Below, piece after piece: positions 25,515 through 33,870 of a stretch of DNA of 64,000 nucleotides; position 1 is the first letter of the stretch; each line of letters begins with the position of its first letter. Below the pieces are notes generated by a model. That model did not search any database. It saw nothing but the letters and a program-made list of their open reading frames with translations, and was not told the DNA's origin. Made by a program: the position numbers and the translations under genes. Source of the stretch: an uncultured Clostridia bacterium (GTDB lineage: Bacteria > Bacillota > Clostridia > UMGS1810); contig CAKSJG010000003.1 of NCBI GenBank assembly GCA_934463165.1, forward strand, positions 62,001 to 126,000, read 5' to 3'.

Positions 25515-26606
25515 TTACCACTCCAACTTCACCTTTTTTATTTGTGCATTTTCAATTTCATAAACTATGCTTTCTTTATCTTCTATATTTTCATTATCGG
25601 TGCATGTTATAATAATCTGCCTTTTTTTCAATTTATCAAGAAAAAATTTTCTTCTGTTTTTGTCAAGCTCGCTGAGCACATCATCCAAAAGAAGAACAGG
25701 CTCTTCACCCACTTTTTCTTTTATTATTTCACATTCCGAAAGCTTGAGCTTTAAAACACAGGAACGTATCTGCCCCTGCGAACCATATTTTTTCATATCA
25801 ATTCCGTTCATGAATATTTCAAAATCATCTCTGTGAGGCCCTGTAAGAGTCATTCCTTTTTCTCTGTCTTTTTCAATATTCATTGAAAGCTGTTTTAAAA
25901 AAATTTTTTTATCCTCAAAATCTCCTCTTATCGCAGGAATATATTTCAGTTTTATTTTTTCTCTTTCAAAGATCTCATTGTCATAATTTATATTATTTAT
26001 AACTCCGTTAATTTTTTTTATTACGGAATTTCTCATTTTGAATATTTCCGTTCCGTAATCGGCAAGATTCATATCCCATATGCTGATATTGGATTTAAGA
26101 TCCGCCTTGGTTGATTTAAGAGCTGCATTTCTTACCTTTAACACATGGTAATAATTAATAAGAGTCATGAGATACGACGGTTTAAGCTGACTTATCAGAG
26201 AATCGATAAAGGATCTTCTTATTCCCGGTCCGTCTTTAATTAAATTAAGATGATCGGGAGTAAATATTACCATATTGAATATTCCGACAAGCTCGCTCAG
26301 TCTTTCTATAGGAATACCGTTTAATTTAATTGATTTTTTATCCGAAAGATAAAACTGTACCTTTTCATCGTTTCCTTTTATAACAAAATCAATTTCAATC
26401 AGTGCATTTTTCTTTCCGAACATAATAGTTTCTCTGTCTTTACGGCATCTGAACGATTTTCCGCTTTGCAGATAATATAAAGCCTCTATTATGTTTGTTT
26501 TTCCCTGACCGTTGTTTCCGCAGAGAATATTTGTCTTCGGTGAAAATTCAATATCGGCATCATCGTAATTTCTGAAGTTTTTTATCTTTAAATTTTTAAT
26601 ATACAT
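25515..26606 (-). CDS. recF: DNA replication and repair protein RecF
   Basis: 363 residues from ATG 26606, giving the conserved start MYIKNLKIKNFRNYDDADIE; longer frames add a non-homologous tail. RecF loads RecA at gaps with RecO and RecR. Walker A is CGNNGQGKTNIIEA near residues 30-43, the ABC-like signature region is KYGSQGQIRSCVLKLKL, and Walker B is EPVLLLDDVLSELD. The start overlaps the upstream S4 gene by 11 bases, as usual in this origin operon. Confidence 0.96.
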   Translation of the reverse strand: MYIKNLKIKNFRNYDDADIEFSPKTNILCGNNGQGKTNIIEALYYLQSGKSFRCRKDRETIMFGKKNALIEIDFVIKGNDEKVQFYLSDKKSIKLNGIPIERLSELVGIFNMVIFTPDHLNLIKDGPGIRRSFIDSLISQLKPSYLMTLINYYHVLKVRNAALKSTKADLKSNISIWDMNLADYGTEIFKMRNSVIKKINGVINNINYDNEIFEREKIKLKYIPAIRGDFEDKKIFLKQLSMNIEKDREKGMTLTGPHRDDFEIFMNGIDMKKYGSQGQIRSCVLKLKLSECEIIKEKVGEEPVLLLDDVLSELDKNRRKFFLDKLKKRQIIITCTDNENIEDKESIVYEIENAQIKKVKLEW

Positions 26607-26817
26607 TATTTTGAACCTTAAATTCGGTATTGTCATCCAATTTGACAACGTCTCCTTCAAACAGCTTTCTTCCTCTTCTTGTCTCTGTTTCACCGTTTAC
26701 CTTAACTCTGCCGGAAATAATATACTCTTTGGCTTCGGCACCATCAAAGCTTACTCCCGTAAATTTCAGAAGCTGGTCCAATTTTATAAAAGGTGTGTTG
26801 ATTTTTATAAATTCCAT
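26596..26817 (-). CDS. yaaA: S4 domain protein YaaA (RlbA-like)
   Basis: 73 residues from ATG 26817, a lone S4 RNA-binding domain: FIKLDQLLKFTGVSFDGAEA, then YIISGRVKVNGETETRRGRK. It occupies the fixed position between dnaN and recF and has been linked to ribosome assembly in Bacillus. The start could also be a GTG three codons upstream; the ribosome binding site (AAAGAAGTGAAGA) is weak. It overlaps recF by 11 bases. Confidence 0.9.
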   Translation of the reverse strand: MEFIKINTPFIKLDQLLKFTGVSFDGAEAKEYIISGRVKVNGETETRRGRKLFEGDVVKLDDNTEFKVQNNVY

Positions 26818-26832
26818 ATTCTTCACTTCTTT

Positions 26833-27939
26833 TTAATTTTTAATTTTCATGGGCATTCCCATATAAAGATAAGTACTGCCCTCAAGAGGTTTAATCAAAA
26901 ACGGTCCCTGCTCATTTGTAAATTCAAAATATGCATAATCATCGGGAACGCATTTGAGAGAGTTAAGAAGAAGTCTTGAATCAACTCCTATCTTTAATTC
27001 TCCTCCATTCATATCGACTTCTATACTTTCGTTAAAATCACCGAACTTAGAAATACATCCTACATTAATCGACGAATTTTCTATATTTAAAATTACGGGA
27101 ATTTTTGGATTGTCATAGTTTATTATAACGGATGCTCTCTCTATCATCTCTCTGAAATTTTTAATATTTATCTTAAGTTTCAGATTTGTCTGAGACGGAA
27201 TAATTCTTTTATAGTCTATAAATTCACCTTCCAAAAGTCTTGTAATAATAGTAAACGTATCAAAGCTGAACATTGCGTTATTGTCTTTTATTTTAATATC
27301 AACAATAGCCGAATCATCTTTTAATATTTTGCTTATATCATTTAAAACCTTTCCCGAAACAACAAAGCTCATATCCGAAAATTCGGTTTCAGGGATAATC
27401 TGATTAATAAGCGCAAGTTTTGACCTATCAATTGATACAGCCTTAAGAGAACTCTTTGATATTTCAAAATATGTTCCCGTAAGTATCGGGCGGCTTTCAT
27501 CATCAGATACGGCAAATGCCGTATTTCTGATAATTTCTTTAAGATTTTTTGAATATATTCTTATATTATCTCCGTCTTCAATCTTTTCGGTTTCGGGATA
27601 TCCGTCGGCAGATAAATAAAGTATATTAAACTTGCTGCTGTGGCATACTATTTTTAGTTCATTGTTGTCCGATGTAAAAAGCTCTACCTTTCCTTCCGGG
27701 AGATTTCTTACTATATCAAAGAAAATTCTTGAATCCACAAGAATTTTTCCGGGTTCATATACTTCAGCCTCAAGTTCGCTTTCTATTGATATTTCACTGT
27801 CGCTTCCGGTGAATATAACCTTATCGCTGACCTCTATTTTCATATTCTTTAAAATTTCTATCGGGTTATTAGGATTAATTGATTTCGATACGGTATCCGT
27901 TGATTTTGCGAGAATACTTTTATCACAGGAAAATTTCAT
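26833..27939 (-). CDS. dnaN: DNA polymerase III beta sliding clamp
   Basis: 368 residues from ATG 27939, with TGAGGTG upstream; a GTG three codons earlier lies in that site. DnaN forms the ring clamp that holds the replicase on DNA. Three repeated clamp domains can be followed: domain 1 at about 1-125, domain 2 from VSDDESRPILTGTYFEISKS, domain 3 from about 245 to the end, closing with EGSTYLYMGMPMKI, a typical clamp C-terminus (YLxMPMR). It lies about 277 bases downstream of dnaA, separated by an origin segment. Confidence 0.97.
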   Translation of the reverse strand: MKFSCDKSILAKSTDTVSKSINPNNPIEILKNMKIEVSDKVIFTGSDSEISIESELEAEVYEPGKILVDSRIFFDIVRNLPEGKVELFTSDNNELKIVCHSSKFNILYLSADGYPETEKIEDGDNIRIYSKNLKEIIRNTAFAVSDDESRPILTGTYFEISKSSLKAVSIDRSKLALINQIIPETEFSDMSFVVSGKVLNDISKILKDDSAIVDIKIKDNNAMFSFDTFTIITRLLEGEFIDYKRIIPSQTNLKLKINIKNFREMIERASVIINYDNPKIPVILNIENSSINVGCISKFGDFNESIEVDMNGGELKIGVDSRLLLNSLKCVPDDYAYFEFTNEQGPFLIKPLEGSTYLYMGMPMKIKN

Positions 27940-27948
27940 TTTTTTCAC

Positions 27949-28111
27949 CTCATATTAAATAATTATAAATATTTATATATTTTTTCAGTAGCAGTAGCAG
28001 TAGGAATGTGGATTTAATGGAAAACCCTGTCTGACTCTTGAAAATAAAGAAATTTTTGTATGGATAATCCTTTGGAATTTCATTCACAACTGCTTCTTCA
28101 AATGTGGTTAA
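27949..28111. other. oriC: oriC part 1: AT-rich unwinding region, DnaA-trio-like repeats and DnaA boxes (dnaA-dnaN spacer)
   Basis: From left to right: an AT-only stretch (27949-27985), CAG-TAG-CAG-TAG-CAG-TAG at 27986-28003, and a DnaA-box-like TGTGGATTT at 28007-28015 (complement AAATCCACA, one change from TTATCCACA). Read from the box outward on the plus strand 3' to 5', the repeats spell GAT-GAC-GAT-GAC-GAT-GAC, the DnaA-trio pattern of bacterial unwinding regions. Further one-mismatch boxes: TATGGATAA (28059-28067), TCATTCACA (28080-28088), TGTGGTTAA (28103-28111). Layout matches the Bacillus incC side. Confidence 0.75.
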
Positions 28112-28215
28112 ATTTTAATGTTTTCACACGTTGAGGATAATATGAAAATCAAAATGTGGAAACATTTTATTTAAGCTTTAAAACAAGACTTTTATGTGCT
28201 GATAAATATGTGGAA

Positions 28216-29514
28216 TCAGGCTTGAAGATCCTTTTCAATGTCACTTATGATTTTGCTCGTTGCAGAGTCATTATCTATTGCGGACACAATTTTTTCCACA
28301 GCATACATTATTGTTGTGTGGTCTTTCTTATTAAAGCATGCCGCTATCTGTTTAAGAGACAGATTTGTATGAGTTTTTAAAAGGTACATTGCAATCTGAC
28401 GCGGATAAGTTATTTTTTGAGATCTGCTGTTGCTTTTAAGCTCGTTTTCTTTCAGATTAAATGTTCTCTCAACCAATGCTATAATATGATCCGGCGTAAT
28501 TTTCTTTTTCTTTTCGTTTATAATATCTTTTAATGCTTCTTCGGCAAGAGAAACGTCAATCTTTTGTTTCATAAACATCTGATGAAGCATTATCTTTTTT
28601 ATTGCTCCTTCAAGCTCTCTTATGTTTGATTTTATATTTTTTGCAATATAGCTGTATACATCATCAGGAATATCGAGTTTGAGCTGAGACGCTTTGTTTT
28701 TTAATATTGCAATTCTTGTTTCAAAATCCGGAGGAATAATATCCGTCGGTGCTCCGTCCTGAAATCTTGAGATAAGTCTGTCCATAAATGTGGGAAGATC
28801 TTTCGGCGGTCTGTCGGATGATATAATTATGTATTTATTGTTTTGATAAAGCTCATTGAAAGTATGGAAGAACTCTTCCTGTGTTCCTTCTTTATCACTT
28901 ATAAACTGGATATCATCTATGAGCAAATAGTCAACCGTTCTGTATTTTTCTCTCATTTCCTGAGTAGTACCTTTTCTTATGGCGTTTACCATATCGTTTG
29001 TAAACTGCTCGCTTGTAACGTATAAAACCTTAGTTGAAGGATTTTTCTTTATTACGTAGTTTCCTATTGCATGCATAAGATGAGTTTTTCCGAGTCCCAC
29101 TCCTCCGTACAGAAAAAACGGATTGCACATGAGCCCCGTTCCTTCAGCTATTGAAAGTGCTCTTGCATGAGCTATCTGGTTGGACTTTCCTATTACAAAT
29201 GTGTCAAACGTATATACGGGATTGAGGTTTGTCTTTATTTTCTTTTCTTTTTTCACTTCTTCACTGTTTAAAATAATATCTATATCAAGTGTTTTTCCCG
29301 TTACCATATAAAGAGCGTTCTTTATAAGATCAATATATCTCATCTGAATCATATCTCTGTTATATTCGTAAGGAACGGAAATAATTATTTTATCATCCGT
29401 TATATCTACGGGAATTATAGATTCTATCCAAGTAGTATAACTGACCTGCATTGTGGAAAATTCCGGCTTTATGCTGTCGAGCACTCTTTTCCAGATTTCT
29501 ACTATATTATCCAT
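28216..29514 (-). CDS. dnaA: Chromosomal replication initiator DnaA
   Basis: 432 residues, slightly short of the usual about 450 because the domain II linker is brief. DnaA binds DnaA boxes and melts oriC. Domain I spans about 1-80; the AAA+ domain III has Walker A GGVGLGKTHLMHAIGNY, Walker B YLLIDDIQFISDKEGTQEEF and sensor regions; domain IV ends with the DNA-binding signature YPRQIAMYLLKTHTNLSLKQ and FNKKDHTTIMYAVEKI. GGAGG precedes the ATG. DnaA boxes flank the gene on both sides. Confidence 0.98.
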   Translation of the reverse strand: MDNIVEIWKRVLDSIKPEFSTMQVSYTTWIESIIPVDITDDKIIISVPYEYNRDMIQMRYIDLIKNALYMVTGKTLDIDIILNSEEVKKEKKIKTNLNPVYTFDTFVIGKSNQIAHARALSIAEGTGLMCNPFFLYGGVGLGKTHLMHAIGNYVIKKNPSTKVLYVTSEQFTNDMVNAIRKGTTQEMREKYRTVDYLLIDDIQFISDKEGTQEEFFHTFNELYQNNKYIIISSDRPPKDLPTFMDRLISRFQDGAPTDIIPPDFETRIAILKNKASQLKLDIPDDVYSYIAKNIKSNIRELEGAIKKIMLHQMFMKQKIDVSLAEEALKDIINEKKKKITPDHIIALVERTFNLKENELKSNSRSQKITYPRQIAMYLLKTHTNLSLKQIAACFNKKDHTTIMYAVEKIVSAIDNDSATSKIISDIEKDLQA

Positions 29515-29529
29515 TACTTTTCCTCCGTT

Positions 29530-29574
29530 TTATCCACAAAGTTTTATACATGTGAATAATTATATTGTGGATAA
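29530..29574. other. oriC: oriC part 2: DnaA box cluster upstream of dnaA
   Basis: Three DnaA boxes within 45 bases: TTATCCACA (29530-29538), TGTGAATAA (29551-29559, complement TTATTCACA) and TGTGGATAA (29566-29574, complement TTATCCACA). Two are perfect and one fits TTATNCACA. They lie in the 284-base divergent spacer between dnaA and darA and probably also control the dnaA promoter. The rest of that spacer is AT-rich. Confidence 0.88.
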
Positions 29575-29798
29575 AAAAATCATAAAAAATCAAGATTTTT
29601 TTAACAATAACTTATTATAACATAAAAAATCAAACATTTCAAGCTTTTTTATAAAAATAAAGCTTCGTATATATTAAAATAAAATAATGCGTTAGAAAGT
29701 AAAAATGAGGTAATTTCAAAAAAATAATAATTTTTCTTGATTTTAAGACGAATTTATTATATAATAAAAAAAATATGTTTTTTATCGGAGGGAAAAAA

Positions 29799-30125
29799 AT
29801 GAAATTGGTTCTTGCAATAGTAAATGATGAAGATGCGAACAGAGTAATTACGGGACTCAGTAAAAAAGGATTCGGGGTTACCAAGCTTGCCGCTACGGGC
29901 GGATTTTTAAAAGCGGGAAACGTAACTATACTTATAGGAACCGAAGATGAAAAGGTTGAAAGTGTAATAGAAATAATAAAAGAAAAAAGTCAGCAGAGAA
30001 CGCAGCTTACATCTTCGCCGATTCCGATAGGAGTGCCGTCGGAATGCAGCAGTTATCCCATTGAAGTAAGAATAGGCGGAGCAACAATTTTTGTTTTGGA
30101 TGTAGACAGATTTGAAAAGGTATGA
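29799..30125 (+). CDS. darA: PII-like cyclic-di-AMP receptor DarA (YaaQ/PstA)
   Basis: 108 residues from ATG 29799, with GGAGG upstream; an ATG eight codons earlier lies before that site and is not used. DarA is a trimeric PII-like protein that binds c-di-AMP. MKLVLAIVNDEDANRVITGL, the T-loop start KKGFGVTKLAATGGFLKAGN and the C-terminal GGATIFVLDVDRFEKV are family features. Its output is unknown in most species. The matching synthase genes cdaA-cdaR are at 47.5 kb. It opens a darA-holB-ricT run as in Bacillus, but without tmk and yaaR. Confidence 0.95.
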   Translation: MKLVLAIVNDEDANRVITGLSKKGFGVTKLAATGGFLKAGNVTILIGTEDEKVESVIEIIKEKSQQRTQLTSSPIPIGVPSECSSYPIEVRIGGATIFVLDVDRFEKV

Positions 30126-30130
30126 TATGA

Positions 30131-31114
30131 GTGTTGTCAAAAAGTCAGAGTAAAATACTTGAACATTTTAAAACATCGGTAATAAATGAAAAACTGAATC
30201 AGACATATGTAATATACGGTGATTCGGGATACGGTAAAAAATATATATGCAATGAAATTTTAAAGACCGTAATGTGTGAAAATAAAACGGGTTGCGGCAA
30301 ATGCAAAGGATGCATGACCGTTATTTCAAAAGCAAATCCCAATATTACCGAGATTTCAAATGAAGAAAAAAAAATAATAGATATAGATAAAATAAGATTC
30401 TTAAAGTCAAGAGTTTATATGAAGCCCATAAATTCAACGTATTCTTTTTTTGTTATAAAAAATGCCGAACTTATGACAGCGTCGGCGCAAAACGCACTTC
30501 TTAAAATTATAGAAGAGCCGCCCCGGTATGCGGTTTTTATATTACTTTGCAATAATATAAAATCTCTGTTGCCGACCGTGATTTCAAGATCGTTTAAATT
30601 TGAACTTATGCCGTTTTCGGAGGATGAAATGAAAAAAATTTATCCTCTTGAAAATGATAAAGAATTTATGTATTCATACAGTATGGGAAGTATGGATATT
30701 TTGAAAAAAATAAATGGCAACGAACTTTTCTCCGGTCTGAGAGACGGAGTTATAAGAGGATTTATAAAGCTTTTTGAAAAAGATGATTATTGTATATATG
30801 AAAGTATAGATTTTTGGAATGAAAACAGAGAACAAAAAGACGAACTTTGCAAAATATTAATGATGTTTTTAAGAGATGTTGTTTTATATAAAAACGACAT
30901 GAAAAAACTGATTATAAATAAAGATAAAATAAGCGAAATTAAATATACCGCCGAAAGATGCGATTTAAAAAAATGTGTGAATCTTCTTGAATATGCAGGA
31001 AATATAGAAAAAAGATTCGGAATATATGATGATAAAATAGCGGTTACTGTTCAGACGGTATTTATGCAGCTTAAGGAGGAAATAGATGATAGATGTATCA
31101 GGAGTAAGATTTAA
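30131..31114 (+). CDS. holB: DNA polymerase III delta-prime subunit
   Basis: 327 residues, GTG start at 30131 ten bases after AAAAGG. HolB is the clamp-loader wrench subunit. Visible are a degenerate nucleotide loop (YVIYGDSGYGKKYICNEIL), a zinc-binding cluster (CENKTGCGKCKGCMTV), IDIDKIRFLKSRVYMKP, and the SRC-type motif in PTVISRSFKFELMPF. The C-terminal collar domain is weakly conserved, as usual. It lies 5 bases after darA and overlaps ricT by 29 bases. Confidence 0.93.
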   Translation: MLSKSQSKILEHFKTSVINEKLNQTYVIYGDSGYGKKYICNEILKTVMCENKTGCGKCKGCMTVISKANPNITEISNEEKKIIDIDKIRFLKSRVYMKPINSTYSFFVIKNAELMTASAQNALLKIIEEPPRYAVFILLCNNIKSLLPTVISRSFKFELMPFSEDEMKKIYPLENDKEFMYSYSMGSMDILKKINGNELFSGLRDGVIRGFIKLFEKDDYCIYESIDFWNENREQKDELCKILMMFLRDVVLYKNDMKKLIINKDKISEIKYTAERCDLKKCVNLLEYAGNIEKRFGIYDDKIAVTVQTVFMQLKEEIDDRCIRSKI

Positions 31115-31964
31115 AAAAGTTGGAAAAGTATATTATTTTGACCGCGGCGGACTTGAAATGAAAAAGGGAGATAAAGTAATAGTAGAAACATCACGAGGAA
31201 TAGAATACGGAACGGTTGCCATAGAAAGCAAGAAAATAAAAGAAGATGAAGTTGTAAGTCCTCTTAAAAAAATAGTTAGAAAAGCTACGGAAGAAGATAA
31301 TAAAAGAATAAATAACAATAAAATAAAAGAAAAAGAAGCTTTTAAAATATGCCAGGAAAAAATAGAAAAACATGGTCTGAAAATGAAATTGGTTGATGTG
31401 GAATATACATTTGACCACAATAAAATACTATTTTATTTCACAGCCGACGGAAGAATAGATTTCAGAGAGCTTGTAAGAGATCTGGCATCGGTATTTAAAA
31501 CAAGAATAGAACTCAGACAGATTGGTGTAAGAGATGAAGCAAAAATGATAGGAGGTATCGGTGTATGCGGAAGGCAGCTTTGCTGCAATTCTTTTTTGAG
31601 TGAGTTTTTGCCTGTGTCAATAAAAATGGCAAAGGAGCAAAATCTGTCACTTAACCCGACAAAAATATCTGGAACCTGCGGCAGACTGATGTGCTGTCTC
31701 AGAAATGAACAGGAAGCATATGAGAGCCTGATAAAAAAAGCTCCGGGTGTAGGTTCTTATGTTAAAACTTCCGACGGGAAGGGCACGGTAAGTGCAGTTT
31801 CGATTCTTAAAGGCTTGGTTTCCGTAGTTATAGAAAAAGGAGAAGAAAAGGAAGTAAAAGAATATAATGTGGATGAAATTAAGATTTTAAAAAAAGTTGT
31901 GGAGAAAAAAGAAGAAGAACCGATCGATATGAAAGAACTTAAAAAATTAGAAAAAGATTTGTAA
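31086..31964 (+). CDS. ricT: RicT (YaaT), PSP1-domain iron-sulfur protein
   Basis: 292 residues. RicT forms the RicA-RicF-RicT (Y-) complex, which binds two [4Fe-4S] clusters and activates RNase Y cleavage of selected transcripts and, in Bacillus, sporulation and competence phosphorelay. The PSP1 domain is clear (RGIEYGTVAIESKKI, GRIDFRELVRDLASVFKTRI, VRDEAKMIGGIG) and two cysteine sets, CGRQLCC and CGRLMCC, are expected cluster ligands. A charged Lys/Glu tail follows. An AAGGAGG site lies inside the end of holB. Confidence 0.95.
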   Translation: MIDVSGVRFKKVGKVYYFDRGGLEMKKGDKVIVETSRGIEYGTVAIESKKIKEDEVVSPLKKIVRKATEEDNKRINNNKIKEKEAFKICQEKIEKHGLKMKLVDVEYTFDHNKILFYFTADGRIDFRELVRDLASVFKTRIELRQIGVRDEAKMIGGIGVCGRQLCCNSFLSEFLPVSIKMAKEQNLSLNPTKISGTCGRLMCCLRNEQEAYESLIKKAPGVGSYVKTSDGKGTVSAVSILKGLVSVVIEKGEEKEVKEYNVDEIKILKKVVEKKEEEPIDMKELKKLEKDL

Positions 31965-32070
31965 TGCAATATTAATATAAAATACTTGATTTTTTTTTAA
32001 TATGCTGATATAATAGGAGAATAAAAGTGCGGAAAATAAAGCACACATATTTTAAGGAGGTGTTTTAGAT

Positions 32071-32241
32071 ATGGCATACGCAATTAACGATGAATGCATA
32101 AGCTGCGGTGCATGTGCTGCAGAATGTCCTGTTTCAGCAATTTCTGAAGGTGACGGCAAATACGTTATTGATGCAGACACATGTCTTGACTGCGGCGCTT
32201 GCGCAGGTGTTTGTCCCGTTGGAGCTCCCAACCAGGAATAA
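32071..32241 (+). CDS. 2[4Fe-4S] ferredoxin, 56 residues
   Basis: MAYAINDECISCGACAAECP followed by a second CxxCxxCxxxCP set (CLDCGACAGVCP): eight cysteines bind two [4Fe-4S] clusters. This is the clostridial-type small ferredoxin, a low-potential electron carrier in the cytoplasm. AAGGAGGTG gives it a very strong ribosome binding site. It takes the place where yabA stands in Bacillus (between ricT and trmN6), and follows the Fe-S protein RicT. A strong terminator follows directly. Confidence 0.97.
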   Translation: MAYAINDECISCGACAAECPVSAISEGDGKYVIDADTCLDCGACAGVCPVGAPNQE

Positions 32242-32272
32242 TAAGATATAATCTTATTTAAAATGTATGCAG

Positions 32273-32307
32273 GAGATGTCACACACTGTGCGACATCTCT
32301 TTTTTTT
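32273..32307 (+). terminator. Terminator after the ferredoxin gene
   Basis: GAGATGTC (32273-32280) pairs with GACATCTC (32292-32299) around ACACACTGTGC, followed by an eight-T run. It sits immediately before the ribosome binding site of the next gene, so read-through may be limited. Confidence 0.9.
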
Positions 32308-32319
32308 GGAGAATTATTG

Positions 32320-32991
32320 ATGAGAAAAACAGAAGATTTAGGAATAAATAATTTAAAAATAATTCAGGATTCCGACTTGTTTTGCTTCGGCACCGACAGT
32401 GTGCTTCTTTCGGATTTTGCAAAAGTTCCTTCAGGAAGCATGGTTTTGGATTTATGCACGGGAAACGGAATTATTCCCATTCTTATGAGTGCAAAAAGCA
32501 AGAATACCGTCTTTACGGGTATTGAACTTCAAGAGGAGTCTTACACTCTTGCCGAAGAAAATATAAAGCTGAATAATCTTGATGACCGCATAAACATGAT
32601 CTGCGATAATATAAAGAATATAAAAAATTATATAAAAAAAGGAAGCGTGGATATTGTAACGTGCAATCCTCCGTATATGAGCGTAGGCTCGGGGTTTATA
32701 AATCCGAAGTCACATCTTGCAATAGCAAGACATGAGATAAAATGTACTCTTGATGATGTTATATCCGCTGTATGCGATGTGATAAAATTCGGGGGGAGGT
32801 TTTATATGGTGCACAGAAGCGAAAGATTGTGTGATATAATTTTTAATTTAAGAAAGAACAAACTTGAACCTAAGAGAATTTGCTTTGTACACCCGTCACC
32901 GGACAAGGCGCCGGGCCTTGTCCTGACGGAGGCTGTATACGGTGCGAAACCATCTTTAAAGATAGAAAAACCTATTTATGTAAATATATAA
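32320..32991 (+). CDS. TrmN6-like SAM-dependent methyltransferase (YabB)
   Basis: 223 residues from ATG 32320, with TTTGGAG after the terminator; longer frames would start inside the terminator hairpin. Family members methylate N6 of adenine 37 in tRNA-Val. The opening QDSDLFCFGTDSVLLSDFA, the SAM loop VLDLCTGNGIIPIL and the catalytic motif CNPPYM fit. Bacillus has this gene (yabB) in the same place near the origin. Its stop abuts that of the convergent noc gene. Substrate specificity is inferred. Confidence 0.88.
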   Translation: MRKTEDLGINNLKIIQDSDLFCFGTDSVLLSDFAKVPSGSMVLDLCTGNGIIPILMSAKSKNTVFTGIELQEESYTLAEENIKLNNLDDRINMICDNIKNIKNYIKKGSVDIVTCNPPYMSVGSGFINPKSHLAIARHEIKCTLDDVISAVCDVIKFGGRFYMVHRSERLCDIIFNLRKNKLEPKRICFVHPSPDKAPGLVLTEAVYGAKPSLKIEKPIYVNI

Positions 32992-33870
32992 TTAATGAAA
33001 AAGCTGTTTTTCGGCGGATTTCGGAATACGTATTACATATTCAAAATATTCATCCGATTCTGTTTCGGTGGATGTTGCGTCTATTCCGTTATCATGCATA
33101 ACCGAAATTGCATGACGTACCGTGTTGATAAAAATGCGGACATCTTTAAAAACGCTTTTTCGGATAACGGGTTCTTTTATTTCCTTTTTGTGTGATTTGG
33201 GCATTGTCATTTTGTCGATGAGCTCATCTGTCTGAGAGACGTTTAAATTTTCATCGGTTATTTTTTCAAGAGCCTTGAGTTGTTTTTCTTCGCTGTCGAG
33301 GCGAAGCAGGGCTCTTGCATGTCGCTCGGTTAAAAGATTGTCTTTTATAATCTCTCTCACAACGCACGGAAGCTTTAAAAGGCGGACTTTGTTTGCAACC
33401 GCGGACTGTGTTTTGCCAAGTTTTTTTGCAAGCTCATCTTGAGTAAAGCCGTGATTGCACAATAAATTGCGGTATGCCTCCGCTTCTTCCATGAAGCTTA
33501 AATTTTCACGCTGAATGTTTTCTATAAGAGCAACAACCGCACTGTCATTATCCGAAAGATCGGCAATAATTGCCGGAACTTTGAGCATGCCCGCATAAGA
33601 ACACGCCCTCAGTCTTCTTTCGCCGGCGATGAGTTCATAATTGTTTTCTTCGATTTTTCGAACGGTTATCGGCTGAATTACGCCGTATTTTTTTATTGAT
33701 TCCGCAAGCTCCGATATTGAATCGTCGTTAAATATTCTCCGCGGCTGATACGGATTTGGTTTTACGGAATGGATAGGAATGCGGACAATTAAATCTTCAT
33801 TTGATTTTGGCTTATGATCCTCGCTTATTGCGAGCGGAATTGAAGCTCTGAATTTTGAAAACAGATCCAT
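32992..33870 (-). CDS. noc: Nucleoid occlusion-type ParB family protein (Noc-like)
   Basis: 292 residues with the ParB fold: IPIHSVKPNPYQPRRIF, GVIQPITVRKI, LIAGERRLRACSYAG, and the HTH FTQDELAKKLGKTQSAVANK. The helix LLTERHARALLRL is closer to Noc than to the ParB at 11.1 kb. Noc binds its own sites and blocks septum formation over the nucleoid, anchored by an amphipathic N-terminus; here MDLFSKFRASIPLAI could serve as one. No Noc-binding ATTTCCCGGGAAAT site was seen in the window. AGGAGG precedes the ATG. It is divergent from the amidohydrolase gene. Confidence 0.85.
   Translation of the reverse strand: MDLFSKFRASIPLAISEDHKPKSNEDLIVRIPIHSVKPNPYQPRRIFNDDSISELAESIKKYGVIQPITVRKIEENNYELIAGERRLRACSYAGMLKVPAIIADLSDNDSAVVALIENIQRENLSFMEEAEAYRNLLCNHGFTQDELAKKLGKTQSAVANKVRLLKLPCVVREIIKDNLLTERHARALLRLDSEEKQLKALEKITDENLNVSQTDELIDKMTMPKSHKKEIKEPVIRKSVFKDVRIFINTVRHAISVMHDNGIDATSTETESDEYFEYVIRIPKSAEKQLFH

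Noticed and set aside
27986..28003. CAGTAG repeat considered as a simple microsatellite only
   Set aside because: Its position between a DnaA box and an AT-only stretch, with the right polarity, fits an origin element better, though the microsatellite reading is not excluded.
32263..32319. N-terminal extension of the TrmN6-like gene
   Set aside because: These codons are the terminator hairpin of the ferredoxin gene; the proper site GGAG lies after it.
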